A DNA stretch of 64,000 nucleotides. Origin: Aquificaceae bacterium. GTDB lineage: Bacteria > Aquificota > Aquificia > Aquificales > Aquificaceae. Both the position numbers and the translations under genes were made by a program. This document shows positions 14,919-23,748 of the stretch, one piece after another. The notes below the pieces were generated by a model. It did not search any database. It saw only the letters and a list, made by a program, of their open reading frames with translations, and was not told the origin of the DNA. The stretch lies in contig JALWEG010000042.1 of assembly GCA_027014155.1 (NCBI GenBank), positions 1 to 64,000 on the forward strand, read 5' to 3'. The number at the start of each line of letters is the position of its first letter. Position 1 is the first letter of the stretch.

Positions 14919-15422
14919 TCACTCAGCCTGAATCACGAACTCGGTAAAGTAGGCGTTCCTGACACCGCCTTCTACCAGTATGGTGTTTATACGCTTTATT
15001 ATCTCTAACTTGAGCTTTTCCCTACCTTCCGGTGTCCTTAGCTCCTCGGAGGTTTTATTGGACAGAATTTCTATTATAGCGTCTCTTATTATGGGTTCCT
15101 TTTTCTGGACCTCCATGAGGACCTGTTGGTCTGCGACCTCAAGGGTGACGGAGAGCCTCGCATACATGGTCATTTCCGGGTCTGCGAGGTTGACTATAAA
15201 GGCGGGCTCCAGCTTATACATTACGCCCACCTCTTGGGGCGATACCTTGGGCTTTTTTACTTCCTCTTGTTCTTCTTCAGATTTGGAGAAGAGGAAAAAG
15301 TAAGCGGCTGCGCCGCCTCCCGCCGCAAGGAGCAATACGAGAACGAGCAGAATAAGGAGTTTTTTCTTCCCCCCTCCCTTCCCTTCCTCCTCCTGAACGG
15401 CCTCCCTTTCCTCTTCTGCCAT
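14919..15422 (-). CDS. fliL: Flagellar basal-body protein FliL
   Basis: A 167-residue protein: acidic cytoplasmic tail, TM helix (LLILLVLVLLLAAGGGAAAYFFL, about 26-48), then a periplasmic domain with YKLEPAFIVNLADPEMTMYARLSVTLEV and the C-terminal SEELRTPEGREKLKLEIIKRIN region of FliL. It stabilises stator engagement at the motor. The order flgE - fliL - fliO - fliP is preserved. Confidence 0.95.
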   Translation of the reverse strand: MAEEEREAVQEEEGKGGGKKKLLILLVLVLLLAAGGGAAAYFFLFSKSEEEQEEVKKPKVSPQEVGVMYKLEPAFIVNLADPEMTMYARLSVTLEVADQQVLMEVQKKEPIIRDAIIEILSNKTSEELRTPEGREKLKLEIIKRINTILVEGGVRNAYFTEFVIQAE

Positions 15423-15440
15423 GCCTTATATTCTACTACC

Positions 15441-16850
15441 TTACCTTATGAGGTTAACCGTTTCGTCAAGCACCGTGTTGGCCGAGGTTACCACCCTTGC
15501 GTTGGCCTGGTATGCCCTCTGCGCCGTGACGAGATTTATGAACTCGCGGGCTATGTCCACGTTGGACATCTCAAGCATGCCAGAGCGTATCTTCTCCGAG
15601 CCACCGGGAACCATTATGGTGGGCGTGGTTATAGACGTGTAGAGGTTTGCACCCTTCTTTATCAGCTCCTCCGTATCTGTGAATACCGCTACGGCGACCC
15701 TGTAGAGGGGTTTGGACTTCCCGTTGGAGTAAACTCCCACGACGGCGCCGTCTTCCGAGAGAACGAACACATCTACCAGGTCTCCCTTAGAGTAGCCGTT
15801 CTGCTCTGCGGTTACCACGAAGTCCCCGGAGAACTGGTTTATGTAAGGGTTGGTTATAGGGTCTCCGTTATCAACGGTAAAACTGGTATCCGCCTCACCG
15901 ATGTATATTCTCCAGTCGGTATTAGGAGGGAACTGACCTCCGCCGGGCGTTGTGGTTGAACCTGTATAAGGTTGAGTAAGCCCTGCAGGGTCTAAGTAAA
16001 ACATAAGTTTGTTGCCCACCGTCTCGGACCGAACGGTAGTTCCCGTATCGTCTATTGGGTAGCCACTGGAATCAAAGTTAATAGTCCAGTTGCCCTGGAT
16101 ATCGCTCATGCCGTCGCCGTCAACGTCGGAGAGGAGGACTATCTGCCAGGTGTTGGTTCCGGTCTTTATGAAGAAGATGTCCGCGGGATACCCCTGTCCG
16201 AGGGTATCGTATATGGTTATGCTGTATCTGTAATTGTAGAGGTTGGGGTTCTCGTATATGTCTTCCACACCGTTTGAGTTGCCGTCGGTTCCCGGCGTGT
16301 AAGCGGTTTTGGTTGCGGCGTCTGCGTTTAGGTTAGAGGGTTGCAGGAAGCTTATCTTGGCGGTAGCTTGAGGTGGTAGCTGCGTTTCCACCCTTATGTC
16401 TTCGGGGGAAGAGCCTACGGTGTTTCCCTGCTCGTCCACCTGAAATCCTTGAAGCTTAAGACCTTGGGAGTTTACCATAAAGCCGTCCCTGCTGAGCCTA
16501 AACTGGCCGTCTCTGGTGTAATATCTGTTCTGGGTCAGGGGGTCGTCCAAAATGAAGAGTCCCCTTCCCTGTATGGCCAAGTCCGTATTTATACCCGTCT
16601 GCTTGAAGTTGCCTATGGTCCAAAGCTTCTGAGTGCTGTCCGTTACCGCACCGGCTCCGTAAGTGGTTGACTTCAGCGTTCCGGTTACCGTGTTCAGGCC
16701 TACGGTCACCGAAGAAATCACGTCTTGGAATATAGGCCTGCTGGCCTTAAAGCCTATGGTGTTCACGTTGGCCAAGTTGTCGGAGGTTGTATCAATGGCG
16801 AACCTTGATACGTCAAGCCCCGTTACCGCATTGTAAAATCCCCTAATCAT
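15441..16850 (-). CDS. flgE: Flagellar hook protein FlgE
   Basis: A 469-residue axial protein. N-terminus MIRGFYNAVTGLDVSRFAID and DNLANVNTIGFKASR, middle LAIQGRGLFILDD, and C-terminal NVDIAREFINLVTAQRAYQANARV are the conserved hook/rod elements that form the D0 coiled coil. The central D1/D2 part contains many Thr/Gly/Asn, as expected for a surface hook domain. The start overlaps the flgD stop by 4 bp. Confidence 0.95.
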   Translation of the reverse strand: MIRGFYNAVTGLDVSRFAIDTTSDNLANVNTIGFKASRPIFQDVISSVTVGLNTVTGTLKSTTYGAGAVTDSTQKLWTIGNFKQTGINTDLAIQGRGLFILDDPLTQNRYYTRDGQFRLSRDGFMVNSQGLKLQGFQVDEQGNTVGSSPEDIRVETQLPPQATAKISFLQPSNLNADAATKTAYTPGTDGNSNGVEDIYENPNLYNYRYSITIYDTLGQGYPADIFFIKTGTNTWQIVLLSDVDGDGMSDIQGNWTINFDSSGYPIDDTGTTVRSETVGNKLMFYLDPAGLTQPYTGSTTTPGGGQFPPNTDWRIYIGEADTSFTVDNGDPITNPYINQFSGDFVVTAEQNGYSKGDLVDVFVLSEDGAVVGVYSNGKSKPLYRVAVAVFTDTEELIKKGANLYTSITTPTIMVPGGSEKIRSGMLEMSNVDIAREFINLVTAQRAYQANARVVTSANTVLDETVNLIR

Positions 16851-17503
16851 GTCGCATTACCTCCCGCGTATATGATGTCTCCGGCAGAAGCCTTTCTGCC
16901 GGACTCAAGGTCAAAGCTAAGCTCTCCGTCCAAGATGCCGACGGCGGATATCTTGTCAAGGTAGCCCAGCTGCCAACCGGTGATTTCCGTATCCTGCCTC
17001 TTTAACTTTACGCTGAACTGGCCTGTCGGCAGGTCGGATACATCTATCTCGTTCAGGCCCTCGGAGAGGTCCATCTCCATCTCCTTTATGACCTCATCTC
17101 CGTCAAGTATCTGAACCTTAACGTCGGTAAGCTCCTCCGAAGAGAGTACGTAGTACTTGCCTCCCTTTAAAGTGTCCACCGTGTCTGTCTTGAATACGAA
17201 CTCCTTACCTATAAAGTTCAGGCTGTTTATGAAGGTCATCTGGTTCATCCAAGCCTTCAGACCTTCCGTAAAGCCCATTATCTCGGAGAAGTATCTGATT
17301 TGATTTAGCTTCACCATGTCGTCCATGGACTTGGAGATGTCGGTCTGCTGGAAGGGGTCTTGATACTTCAGGGTCTCTAAGTATATCTGCAGGAAATCCT
17401 TCGCCGACAGATTGTCCACGGACGGGGTGTAATTGGCGTCCACTATCTTGGGTTCCTTGGGTTTGACCTCGTAATTCTTTACCCCGTACTCACCGTCCAC
17501 CAT
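16847..17503 (-). CDS. flgD: Flagellar hook assembly scaffold FlgD
   Basis: A 218-residue hook-capping protein. The N-terminal ANYTPSVDNLSAKDFLQIYLETLKYQDPFQ motif is diagnostic for FlgD; the rest is the FnIII/Tudor-type cap domain. It precedes flgE with a 4-bp overlap and lies 1 bp after the stop of the AbrB-type gene. Confidence 0.93.
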   Translation of the reverse strand: MVDGEYGVKNYEVKPKEPKIVDANYTPSVDNLSAKDFLQIYLETLKYQDPFQQTDISKSMDDMVKLNQIRYFSEIMGFTEGLKAWMNQMTFINSLNFIGKEFVFKTDTVDTLKGGKYYVLSSEELTDVKVQILDGDEVIKEMEMDLSEGLNEIDVSDLPTGQFSVKLKRQDTEITGWQLGYLDKISAVGILDGELSFDLESGRKASAGDIIYAGGNAT

Positions 17504-17504
17504 A

Positions 17505-17744
17505 TCACTTCACCCCCTTCTTCTTCATCTCTGCCTGGAGTATCTCGCCGAAGCTCCGGTGCTCTTTGGCTTTGGCCTGAAGGCTGCCTTTCAGGTCGTA
17601 TATCCTCTTCTCCTTTTTAAGGACTATACCGTCCTCCTTTACCTCCACCTTTAGTATGTCGCCCTCTTTGAGTCCCGTCTTCTTCCTGATTTCGCTCGGC
17701 AGAGCTATCAAGCCTCTGGACATTATCTTTACGATTTCGTCCAT
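17505..17744 (-). CDS. AbrB/MazE-type swapped-hairpin DNA-binding protein
   Basis: A 79-residue protein with MDEIVKIMSRGLIALPSEIRKKTGLKEGDILKVEVKEDGIVL, the SpoVT/AbrB swapped-hairpin fold, plus a basic tail. The ATG at 17744 is chosen over an in-frame TTG further upstream because TTGACA-N17-TATATA lies just before it and would start the mRNA at this ATG. It is probably an antitoxin (VapB-type) and autorepressor for the divergent PIN gene. It is one base from flgD, so its promoter may also serve flgD-flgE-fliL-fliO-fliP. Confidence 0.8.
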   Translation of the reverse strand: MDEIVKIMSRGLIALPSEIRKKTGLKEGDILKVEVKEDGIVLKKEKRIYDLKGSLQAKAKEHRSFGEILQAEMKKKGVK

Positions 17745-17837
17745 AGATATATATATACTCCTTCGTTTGATTGTTGTCAATATCTATATCTGTTAATCTA
17801 TATTGACAGATTAACTTGTTTGATAAAATTGTATATT
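17745..17837. promoter_or_regulatory. Divergent toxin-antitoxin promoter with palindromic operators
   Basis: Leftward: TTGACA (plus 17775-17780) and TATATA (17752-17757) with 17-bp spacing, 7 nt before the AbrB-type ATG. Rightward: TTGACA at 17803-17808 and TAAAAT at 17824-17829, with a short 15-bp spacer. Two inverted repeats overlap these: TGTCAATAT (17775) with ATATTGACA (17800), and GTTAATCT (17792-17799) with AGATTAAC (17808-17815). The palindromes fit a dimeric autorepressor. An SD-like GAAGGAG lies inside the leftward promoter spacer and is not a usable ribosome site. Confidence 0.65.
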
Positions 17838-18233
17838 ATGATATTCGCAGACACTCAGATATTCATAAACTTCCTGGCTGGTTCGGAAGAGGAGATAAAC
17901 CGCATAGAGAGCCTATTCAGGGAGTTTGAGAGAAGGAAGAGAAAGCTCTACATAACTCAAGAGGTGGTGGTGGAACTTGTTTACTATCTGCTTGATACGG
18001 TGGACTGGGACAGGAGCCTTATAAAGGAAGTGGTAGGGACCATAGTGAACGACAGCCTCTTTAAGGTGGAGAACAAGGAAGTGGTGAGTGAAGCTCTTGA
18101 GATATTTGAACGTGGAGAGCTGGACTTTCTGGACGCGCTCAAGCTGGCAAAGATGAAGAAGAGGAAGATAACCCAAGCTTTGTCCTACAACACCCGCCTA
18201 TCCGACAAAGGGGTGAAGCTTATCCAGCCATGA
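17838..18233 (+). CDS. PIN-domain ribonuclease (VapC-like)
   Basis: A 131-residue PIN protein: MIFADTQIFINFLAG (first Asp D5), TQEVVVELVYYLL (Glu), LDFLDALKLA (third acidic site) and SYNTRLSDKG where the usual fourth Asp is Asn. PIN toxins of TA systems cut RNA. It is divergent from the AbrB-type gene instead of following it, and its last 14 bp overlap the 3' end of fliI on the other strand. Start ATG 17838 lies close to the -10, again leaderless-like. Confidence 0.8.
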   Translation: MIFADTQIFINFLAGSEEEINRIESLFREFERRKRKLYITQEVVVELVYYLLDTVDWDRSLIKEVVGTIVNDSLFKVENKEVVSEALEIFERGELDFLDALKLAKMKKRKITQALSYNTRLSDKGVKLIQP

Positions 18234-19506
18234 GAACGTCGTAAAGCTCCTTCAAAGCCTTTTTGCTCTCTTGGAAGCTGACACCCTCGTAAACCTCCTG
18301 CTTGAAAAAGCTATCTATCTCCTGTTTGTGCCTAAGAACCTTGTCCACGTAAGGGTTGGAACCTTCTTTGTAAAGTCCCAGGTTCACCAGGTCCTCCATG
18401 GACTCGTAGTTGCTCAACAGCTCCTTTATGTACATGGCCATCTTCATGTGCTCCTGGTCAACCAGCTTGGGCATCAGTCTGCTCAGGCTCTTTACGGGGT
18501 CTATGGCGGGAAATAGTCCGGCGTTCGCCCTCGTCCTTGAGAGAATTATGTGGCCGTCAAACACGCCCACGAGGAAGTCGGCTATGGGGTCTAAGGTTAT
18601 ATCGTCCCCTTCCACCAAAACGCTGAAAAGGCCCGTTATGCTACCCTCGGTGAAGTTGCCGCAACTCTCTACTATCTTGGTCATCAGGTAGAAGACCGAA
18701 GGGGTGTAGCCCTTTAGGGTAGGTGGCTCTCCTGCGGCGAGTCCCACTTCCCTCTGAGCCATGGCGAACCTTGTCAGGGAGTCCATTACCAGCAGAACCT
18801 TCTTACCTTTGGAAGCAAAGTATCTGGCGTGCACGACGGCGCTCAGCGCCCCCTTAACTTTAACTATGGGCGGTTCGTCGGAAGTGGAAACCACCACTAT
18901 GCTCTTCTTTATGCCTTCACCCAGAACGTCCTCTACGAACTCCCTTACCTCCCTTCCCCTTTCACCTATGAGTCCCAATATAACTACGTCCGCCTCCGAG
19001 TAGTTGGTAATCATGCCCAGCAGGGTGCTCTTGCCCACGCCGGCACCCGAGAATATACCGACTTTCTGCCCCCTACCCAGGCTCATGAGGGCGTTTATAC
19101 TTCTGATACCGGTATCAAATACGTCTTGTATCCTCTGCCTGCTGAAGGGGTTTATGCTCTCTATCTCCACCGGCAGCCGGACGGCGCTTACGCACTCCTT
19201 ATCGTTCAGGGGAACCCCGAAGGGGTTTACCACCTTTCCTAAGAGCTTTTCCCCCGTGTAGGTGGATACCCTCTCGTTCCTGTAGAACACCTTGTCTCCG
19301 GACTTTATTCCGTATATGTGGCCGTAAGGCATGATTATGGTTCTATCCTCGTGGAAGCCTATCACCTCACCCGGTATGTCCTTGTGCTCGGCAGTGTGTA
19401 TCTCCACTATGTTGCCGGTGGTGGCGTTTCCTACATCGTAGGCCTCTATGTAGATACCGGTTGCCTTTAGAATCTTTCCGTAAACCTTAGCTCCCCTTAA
19501 ATACAT
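18220..19506 (-). CDS. fliI: Flagellar export ATPase FliI
   Basis: A 428-residue F1-beta-like ATPase. Walker A is GAGVGKST (154-161), Walker B is KKVLLVMDSLTRFAMAQRE, and ERGREVREF and GLAAGEPPTLKGYTPSVF are FliI-type. It energises export of flagellar proteins together with FliH. fliI, fliH and fliG overlap or abut and form one leftward unit; the PIN gene overlaps its 3' end. Confidence 0.97.
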   Translation of the reverse strand: MYLRGAKVYGKILKATGIYIEAYDVGNATTGNIVEIHTAEHKDIPGEVIGFHEDRTIIMPYGHIYGIKSGDKVFYRNERVSTYTGEKLLGKVVNPFGVPLNDKECVSAVRLPVEIESINPFSRQRIQDVFDTGIRSINALMSLGRGQKVGIFSGAGVGKSTLLGMITNYSEADVVILGLIGERGREVREFVEDVLGEGIKKSIVVVSTSDEPPIVKVKGALSAVVHARYFASKGKKVLLVMDSLTRFAMAQREVGLAAGEPPTLKGYTPSVFYLMTKIVESCGNFTEGSITGLFSVLVEGDDITLDPIADFLVGVFDGHIILSRTRANAGLFPAIDPVKSLSRLMPKLVDQEHMKMAMYIKELLSNYESMEDLVNLGLYKEGSNPYVDKVLRHKQEIDSFFKQEVYEGVSFQESKKALKELYDVLMAG

Positions 19507-20224
19507 CTCTTATGGCTCTGCTTATAACCTCCTGGAGTTGCTCCTCGTGCACCCGCTCTACCACGAACCGGGGTGTGTCTATAACCACCTCTCCCTTTTT
19601 TAGGTTCTTGTCCTCCTGATAGGTTATATCTATCCTGTCCCCCAGCGAAGCCCTAAGCTCAAGTATGAAGCCCCCTATCCTATCGTAATCCTGAGGACTT
19701 ACGTAAATCTTGACGCTTCCCCTGAGCTGGGAAAGCTCCTCAAAGGCTTCCTTGATAACTATCTCCGCCGTCTCGCTTATGGGAAACTCGTCGCTCAGAA
19801 GGAACTCCTTAAGAACTATCTCAAGGAAGTCCAAGAACTCTCTCCTAAGCCTGTCTAAGGATGCCTCCAGACCTTTTAGAATCTCCTGACTCACCTTTTG
19901 GGCTACGTCCTTTGCCAGCTCCCTGCTTTCCAGTTCCGCTCTAAGGCTTTCAACCTCCGAGCTTAGCTCGTTTACCTGCTGGATAAGCTTTTCTCTCTCC
20001 TCCTCAAGACTCTTTAATCTACCACCGAGCTGCTCCCTCTCGTTTTCAAGCTCCTTGATTTTGAGCTGTAGAGTTTGGAGTTCCTCTTTGAGTTTGCTTA
20101 TCTCTTCTTCTTTCTGTACTAAAAGCTCCTTTTCCGGAGATTCCTGAGGGGTATCCTTCTCTTCTTGAACTTCGGACTCTTCCTCCTTTTCCAGAACGAA
20201 GAGGGGTTTGAACTCTTTATACAT
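19487..20224 (-). CDS. fliH: Flagellar assembly protein FliH
   Basis: About 245 residues: acidic N-terminal region, a long coiled coil rich in Glu/Lys/Leu (about 35-115), then the FliH C-terminal domain with YVSPQDYDRIGGFI and GEVVIDTPRFVVE. FliH holds FliI at the export gate. The start ATGTATAAAG at 20224 is chosen because a GGGGAAGAGG ribosome site precedes it and it overlaps the fliG stop (TATGTATAA); a further in-frame ATG lies 15 bp upstream. It overlaps fliI by 20 bp. Confidence 0.88.
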   Translation of the reverse strand: MYKEFKPLFVLEKEEESEVQEEKDTPQESPEKELLVQKEEEISKLKEELQTLQLKIKELENEREQLGGRLKSLEEEREKLIQQVNELSSEVESLRAELESRELAKDVAQKVSQEILKGLEASLDRLRREFLDFLEIVLKEFLLSDEFPISETAEIVIKEAFEELSQLRGSVKIYVSPQDYDRIGGFILELRASLGDRIDITYQEDKNLKKGEVVIDTPRFVVERVHEEQLQEVISRAIRDVFKGS

Positions 20225-21224
20225 AGGCCTCTTCCCCACCTATCTCTATCTTGCCTTCGTCTATCAGCTTCCTTATAACGGCCACTATCTGCTTCTGAGC
20301 CTTTTCCGCCTCGGACTTCTTAATGGGTCCGAGGGCCTCCATGTCCTCCTGCATTATCTTAGCCGCCCGCTTAGACATGTTGGAGAAGAACTTCTCCCGT
20401 ATGTCCTCGGGGGCTGCCTTTAGTGCTACTATGAGCGTGTTCTTGTCCACAGACTTGAGTATCTCTATGATGGCTCTGTTGTCCAGTTTGCGTATGTCCT
20501 CAAAGGTAAACATCTTCTCCCTTATCTTATCTTCAAGGGAAGGGTCTTCTTCGCCTATCTTGCGGAGAATATCCTCTGCGGTTTCCCTGTCTAACATGTT
20601 TATCATCTCGGCGGCTATCGTTGTGCCTTCCTGTTTCTTCAAGCCTGCCGTTATACCCATAGCCTTTATTTCGTCCGTGACCGTCTCTATAAGGTCTCTC
20701 AGAAAGCCCGGAGAGATGTTCTCCAAGGTGGCAATCCTCTTTACGACTTCGTATCTCAGACCGTCCGGCAGATACTTGATTATGTCCGAGGACTTCTTGG
20801 GAGTTAGCTGAGAGAGCAGGACGGCTATGGTTTGTGGGTGCTCGTTTTTGAGCAAGCTCGCCAGAACCCTTGAGTCTATCTTCTCCAGCTGCTCTATGCC
20901 CTCCGCAACGCCGGCGGTTCCCACGAGGCTCTTTATCCTTTCATAGACTTCCGGGGGAAGGACTCCTTCCAGCTGCTCAAGTAGCGTTTCCAAGTTGGCC
21001 ATCTGGTTTGCCACGTAGCTGAAGTCCTCTATAAACTCCTTGGCCGCCTCCTCAATCTCTGCAGGCGTTATCTCCTTTATCCTTGCGGCGGTGAGGAATA
21101 TCCTCTGTATTTCCTCCTCGTTCAGCTCTTTCAGAACTGCGGCGGCAACGTCCGGGGGCAAACTCAGAAGCAGCAGAGCAGCCTTTTCAGACCTTTTTAA
21201 CGTTCTTGATTGAGCCTCAGCCAT
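20217..21224 (-). CDS. fliG: Flagellar motor switch protein FliG
   Basis: A 335-residue switch protein with the three armadillo-like domains: AALLLLSLPPDVAAAVLKEL at the N-terminus, the HPQTIAVLLSQL middle motif (EHPQTIA), and the C-terminal FTFEDIRKLDNRAIIEILK and MSKRAAKIMQEDMEA charged torque helix. It links the MS ring to the stator. fliF is not in front of it; a succinate-dehydrogenase-type gene is. Confidence 0.97.
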   Translation of the reverse strand: MAEAQSRTLKRSEKAALLLLSLPPDVAAAVLKELNEEEIQRIFLTAARIKEITPAEIEEAAKEFIEDFSYVANQMANLETLLEQLEGVLPPEVYERIKSLVGTAGVAEGIEQLEKIDSRVLASLLKNEHPQTIAVLLSQLTPKKSSDIIKYLPDGLRYEVVKRIATLENISPGFLRDLIETVTDEIKAMGITAGLKKQEGTTIAAEMINMLDRETAEDILRKIGEEDPSLEDKIREKMFTFEDIRKLDNRAIIEILKSVDKNTLIVALKAAPEDIREKFFSNMSKRAAKIMQEDMEALGPIKKSEAEKAQKQIVAVIRKLIDEGKIEIGGEEAYV

Positions 21225-21227
21225 TCC

Positions 21228-21926
21228 TTAGAACCCCAAAAACCCGAAGTCCTCCTCTCTTTTTTGAATATATCCTTTTTTTAACATTTTTCCCTCTAAT
21301 AGTTTAATAAGTATTTCGGGTGAGCAGCCCTTCGGACAGAAGATGTCGCAGTTCTTGCAGTGAACGCAGCCCTGAATGTCTAAGGGAAGTAAGGCCTTTA
21401 GGCTGTCCTCCGAGTTAGCGTTTCTGGGGTCCTCAACTACGCCGAAGGCTTTGGTAAATGTGGAAGGTGCTCCAAACTCCCGGTCGGTCTGAAGGGAAGG
21501 GCAAACGCTGTTGCAGATGCCGCACAGTATACAGTCCTTGCTCTTCCACAGCTTTTGCATGTCCGAGGGCTTTACAAAGGTCTCTTTGTAAGCTTCCAGC
21601 CTTACGCGTGCCCTCTTTAGCCTCGCGAATATGTCCTTGTGCTCTACTACCAGGTCTTTCAGGTATACGGAGTTGTCTAAGGGTTCTATCAAGAGCTCCC
21701 CATGGCCGTTGGCGGGAGTGGTGCAGGCCAATTTTGGCTCCCCGTTAACCTTGACGGCACAGGTTCCGCATATCCCCGCTCTGCACATGGCTCTAAAGGA
21801 CAGGCCGGGGTCCTGCTCCCTTATGCGATAAAGCAGGTCTAAGATTGTGGTACCCCGCTCAACCTTAACTTGAAAGTTCTCCTCCTGAAGCTTTCCCTCT
21901 CTGAACCTCCTTATTACCACCTTCAT
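21228..21926 (-). CDS. Succinate dehydrogenase / fumarate reductase iron-sulfur subunit
   Basis: A 232-residue protein with a plant-type 2Fe-2S domain (C48, C53, C56, C68) and two C-terminal ferredoxin clusters (CILCGICNSVCPS and CVHCKNCDIFCPKGCS). This is the SdhB/FrdB architecture, passing electrons between the flavoprotein and quinone. No flavoprotein or anchor gene is adjacent. It could serve a reverse TCA fumarate reductase in an autotroph. Overlaps holA by 4 bp. Confidence 0.88.
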   Translation of the reverse strand: MKVVIRRFREGKLQEENFQVKVERGTTILDLLYRIREQDPGLSFRAMCRAGICGTCAVKVNGEPKLACTTPANGHGELLIEPLDNSVYLKDLVVEHKDIFARLKRARVRLEAYKETFVKPSDMQKLWKSKDCILCGICNSVCPSLQTDREFGAPSTFTKAFGVVEDPRNANSEDSLKALLPLDIQGCVHCKNCDIFCPKGCSPEILIKLLEGKMLKKGYIQKREEDFGFLGF

Positions 21927-22930
21927 GCGACGACCAACCTCTTGAGCAGGAACTCCTCAAGGTTTTCCTCCGGACTACCATAAAAGGACTTGGTCTTCAG
22001 GTCAAGGGCGTAGAGTTCCTCCAGAAGGCGTGCACCCTCTCCCTTTTCAAACTTCCGAAGGAAGTTCTTGAACTTTAACTTCATAAAGGGGTGATTCACT
22101 CCGGCCTTTGTAAGGGCGCTCTCCAATGGCTCCCCTTCCTGAATCGCCCTCTGGATTGTATACAGCTTAACGGCGTAAGATACCAATAGAGCCTGCACCT
22201 GGAGAGGGCTAACTCCGGTGGACAGCAGACTCCTTAGGGAAGCAAGAGCACGAGCGAGGTCCTTATCAAAGAAGGCGTCTATGAACTCAAAGATGCCGGC
22301 ACCGGCATGTGCGAAGCACACGCTTTTGACGTCCTGCACGGTCACCTTCCTCTTACCGGCGTATATGAGCAGCTTCTCGCTTTCGTGTTTAAGGAGCATG
22401 AGGTCTGCTCCCGTCATGCTCAGTAGAAGTTCAAGAGCCTCCTCCTCTATGCCGTCTCCTTCCCTCTCAAACTTCCTTTTGACCAATTCCTTAACCTTCT
22501 GCTTGCCGAGCCGATTGCAGAGCACCACGTCCCCTTTAGAGGAGATGGTCTTTAAGGGTTCCTTAGACAGCTCTTTGTCTGAAAGCGAATGGTTTACAAC
22601 GAATACCAGCTTTGAGGAAGGACCGTTCAAGAGTCCCTTGAAGCTTTCCATCTCTTTCTTCTTTAAGGACTTCAGGAAGAGCTCTGTTCTGTAGATGATG
22701 CACACGTCTTGGGATTTTTGGGAGAACATGCCTTGCGAGAGGACTTCTCCCTTGAGCTCGTCTATATCAATTTCGTCCCCCCACAGTGAGCGGTACTGAT
22801 AAGCTGACTTTATGCCGTCCAGTACGGACTTAATTAGGTACTCCTCATCACCCCCTACGAGGGTTATGGCGCTCAGTTTCCCGTTGCCCAGCACTTCCTT
22901 TATAAACTTGGCGGCCAAATACTTCATCAA
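21923..22930 (-). CDS. holA: DNA polymerase III delta subunit (clamp loader)
   Basis: A 335-residue protein with the HolA layout: N-terminal AITLVGGDEEYLIKSVLDGIK, central FVVNHSLSDKE/LVKRKFEREG, LLSMTGADLMLLKHESEKLLIYAG, and the C-terminal collar domain (SPLQVQALLVSYAVKLYTI). It opens the beta clamp in the clamp loader. Overlaps both neighbours by 4 bp. Confidence 0.9.
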   Translation of the reverse strand: MMKYLAAKFIKEVLGNGKLSAITLVGGDEEYLIKSVLDGIKSAYQYRSLWGDEIDIDELKGEVLSQGMFSQKSQDVCIIYRTELFLKSLKKKEMESFKGLLNGPSSKLVFVVNHSLSDKELSKEPLKTISSKGDVVLCNRLGKQKVKELVKRKFEREGDGIEEEALELLLSMTGADLMLLKHESEKLLIYAGKRKVTVQDVKSVCFAHAGAGIFEFIDAFFDKDLARALASLRSLLSTGVSPLQVQALLVSYAVKLYTIQRAIQEGEPLESALTKAGVNHPFMKLKFKNFLRKFEKGEGARLLEELYALDLKTKSFYGSPEENLEEFLLKRLVVA

Positions 22931-23223
22931 TCCTCGGCCTCTATCACTATCTCATCGCAGCTCTCGTCCTCTATGATGAGCTGGCAGGTGAGTCTCTCCT
23001 CGTCGTCAACGGCGCCTACCCTCCAGAGGGTTTCCTCCTCTTCCTCCGAAGGCTCGTTTAGGCATTCAAGACCCTTTAGCACCCTCGCTATACAGACACC
23101 GCACTGGCCATCGGTGCACCCGAACTCTATACCCGACTTCTCCAGCTCGTGGCTTATCTCGGCGAACTTCACACCTTTGGGAATATCAAATAGCCTTCCG
23201 TTAATCCTAACCTTCATATCCAA
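22927..23223 (-). CDS. 2Fe-2S ferredoxin, small
   Basis: A 98-residue plant/adrenodoxin-type ferredoxin. The cluster ligands are in GCTDGQCGVCIARVLKG with the distal Cys in RLTCQLIIED. An acidic EEEE loop (about 59-63) is unusual in the region before the last ligand. Partner is unknown. It sits between archease and holA in a compact leftward unit. Confidence 0.88.
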   Translation of the reverse strand: MDMKVRINGRLFDIPKGVKFAEISHELEKSGIEFGCTDGQCGVCIARVLKGLECLNEPSEEEEETLWRVGAVDDEERLTCQLIIEDESCDEIVIEAED

Positions 23224-23243
23224 ACCTCCGAAAGTCGCAAAGT

Positions 23244-23657
23244 TTAAATATCAAATATAACCTCGGCCACGTATTGGGAGTTGACATTCGCCAGCTTTAG
23301 CCTGTGGTAGGTAGCGGCCTTTATTAGAAGCTTGGAGGTGTGCCTCTTGGGGTCAAACCTCTCACCCCGGAGTTTGAGCCTCACCGAGTCTTCCCTTAGC
23401 TCTATCACTTCGCACCCTTTGGGAACGAATCTCTCTTTTTCGTGAAGGAGCAAGGAGGCGTTCACGGTGTCGGCTATGAGAAAGGGTAGTTTTCCCTTTA
23501 CCTCCAAAGATTTTTCTTCCTTCTCTTGCACCAGCTCAAGGTCTGTTATCTCGTTAAAGGTGGCAAGCAAAACCTTGCAGAAAAGCTCCTCAAGGCTCTT
23601 GGCCTTTACCCTTATACCGGCATCGGCGGTTATATCGTCTAAGGTTTCGTAGAACAT
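23244..23657 (-). CDS. Archease-family protein
   Basis: A 137-residue protein matching archease: start FYETLDDITADAGIRVKAKSLEELF, then GERFDPKRHTSKLLIKAATYHRL and the C-terminal VAEVIFDI. Archease activates the RNA ligase RtcB and also turns up as a partner of other RNA-processing enzymes. No rtcB is in the window. It lies 8 bp downstream of the tRNA-Leu gene on the same strand. Confidence 0.9.
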   Translation of the reverse strand: MFYETLDDITADAGIRVKAKSLEELFCKVLLATFNEITDLELVQEKEEKSLEVKGKLPFLIADTVNASLLLHEKERFVPKGCEVIELREDSVRLKLRGERFDPKRHTSKLLIKAATYHRLKLANVNSQYVAEVIFDI

Positions 23658-23664
23658 GACATCA

Positions 23665-23748
23665 TGGGGGTGGAGGGAGTTGAACCCTCACGGCCAAGAG
23701 GCCCGCGGATTTTAAGTCCGCTGCGTCTGCCAGTTCCGCCACACCCCC
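23665..23748 (-). tRNA. tRNA-Leu (anticodon TAA)
   Basis: The 84-nt minus-strand sequence starts GGGGGTG and ends CACCCCC plus discriminator A. It has a long variable arm and the anticodon stem-loop GCGGA-CTTAAAA-TCCGC with TAA anticodon (UUA codon). The T arm GAGGGTTCAACTCCCTC is canonical. CCA is not encoded. Confidence 0.97.

Noticed and set aside
17745-17780. TTG start giving a 91-residue AbrB-type protein
   Set aside because: The extra codons overlap the -10 and spacer of the promoter; the SD-like GAAGGAG there is upstream of the likely transcription start.
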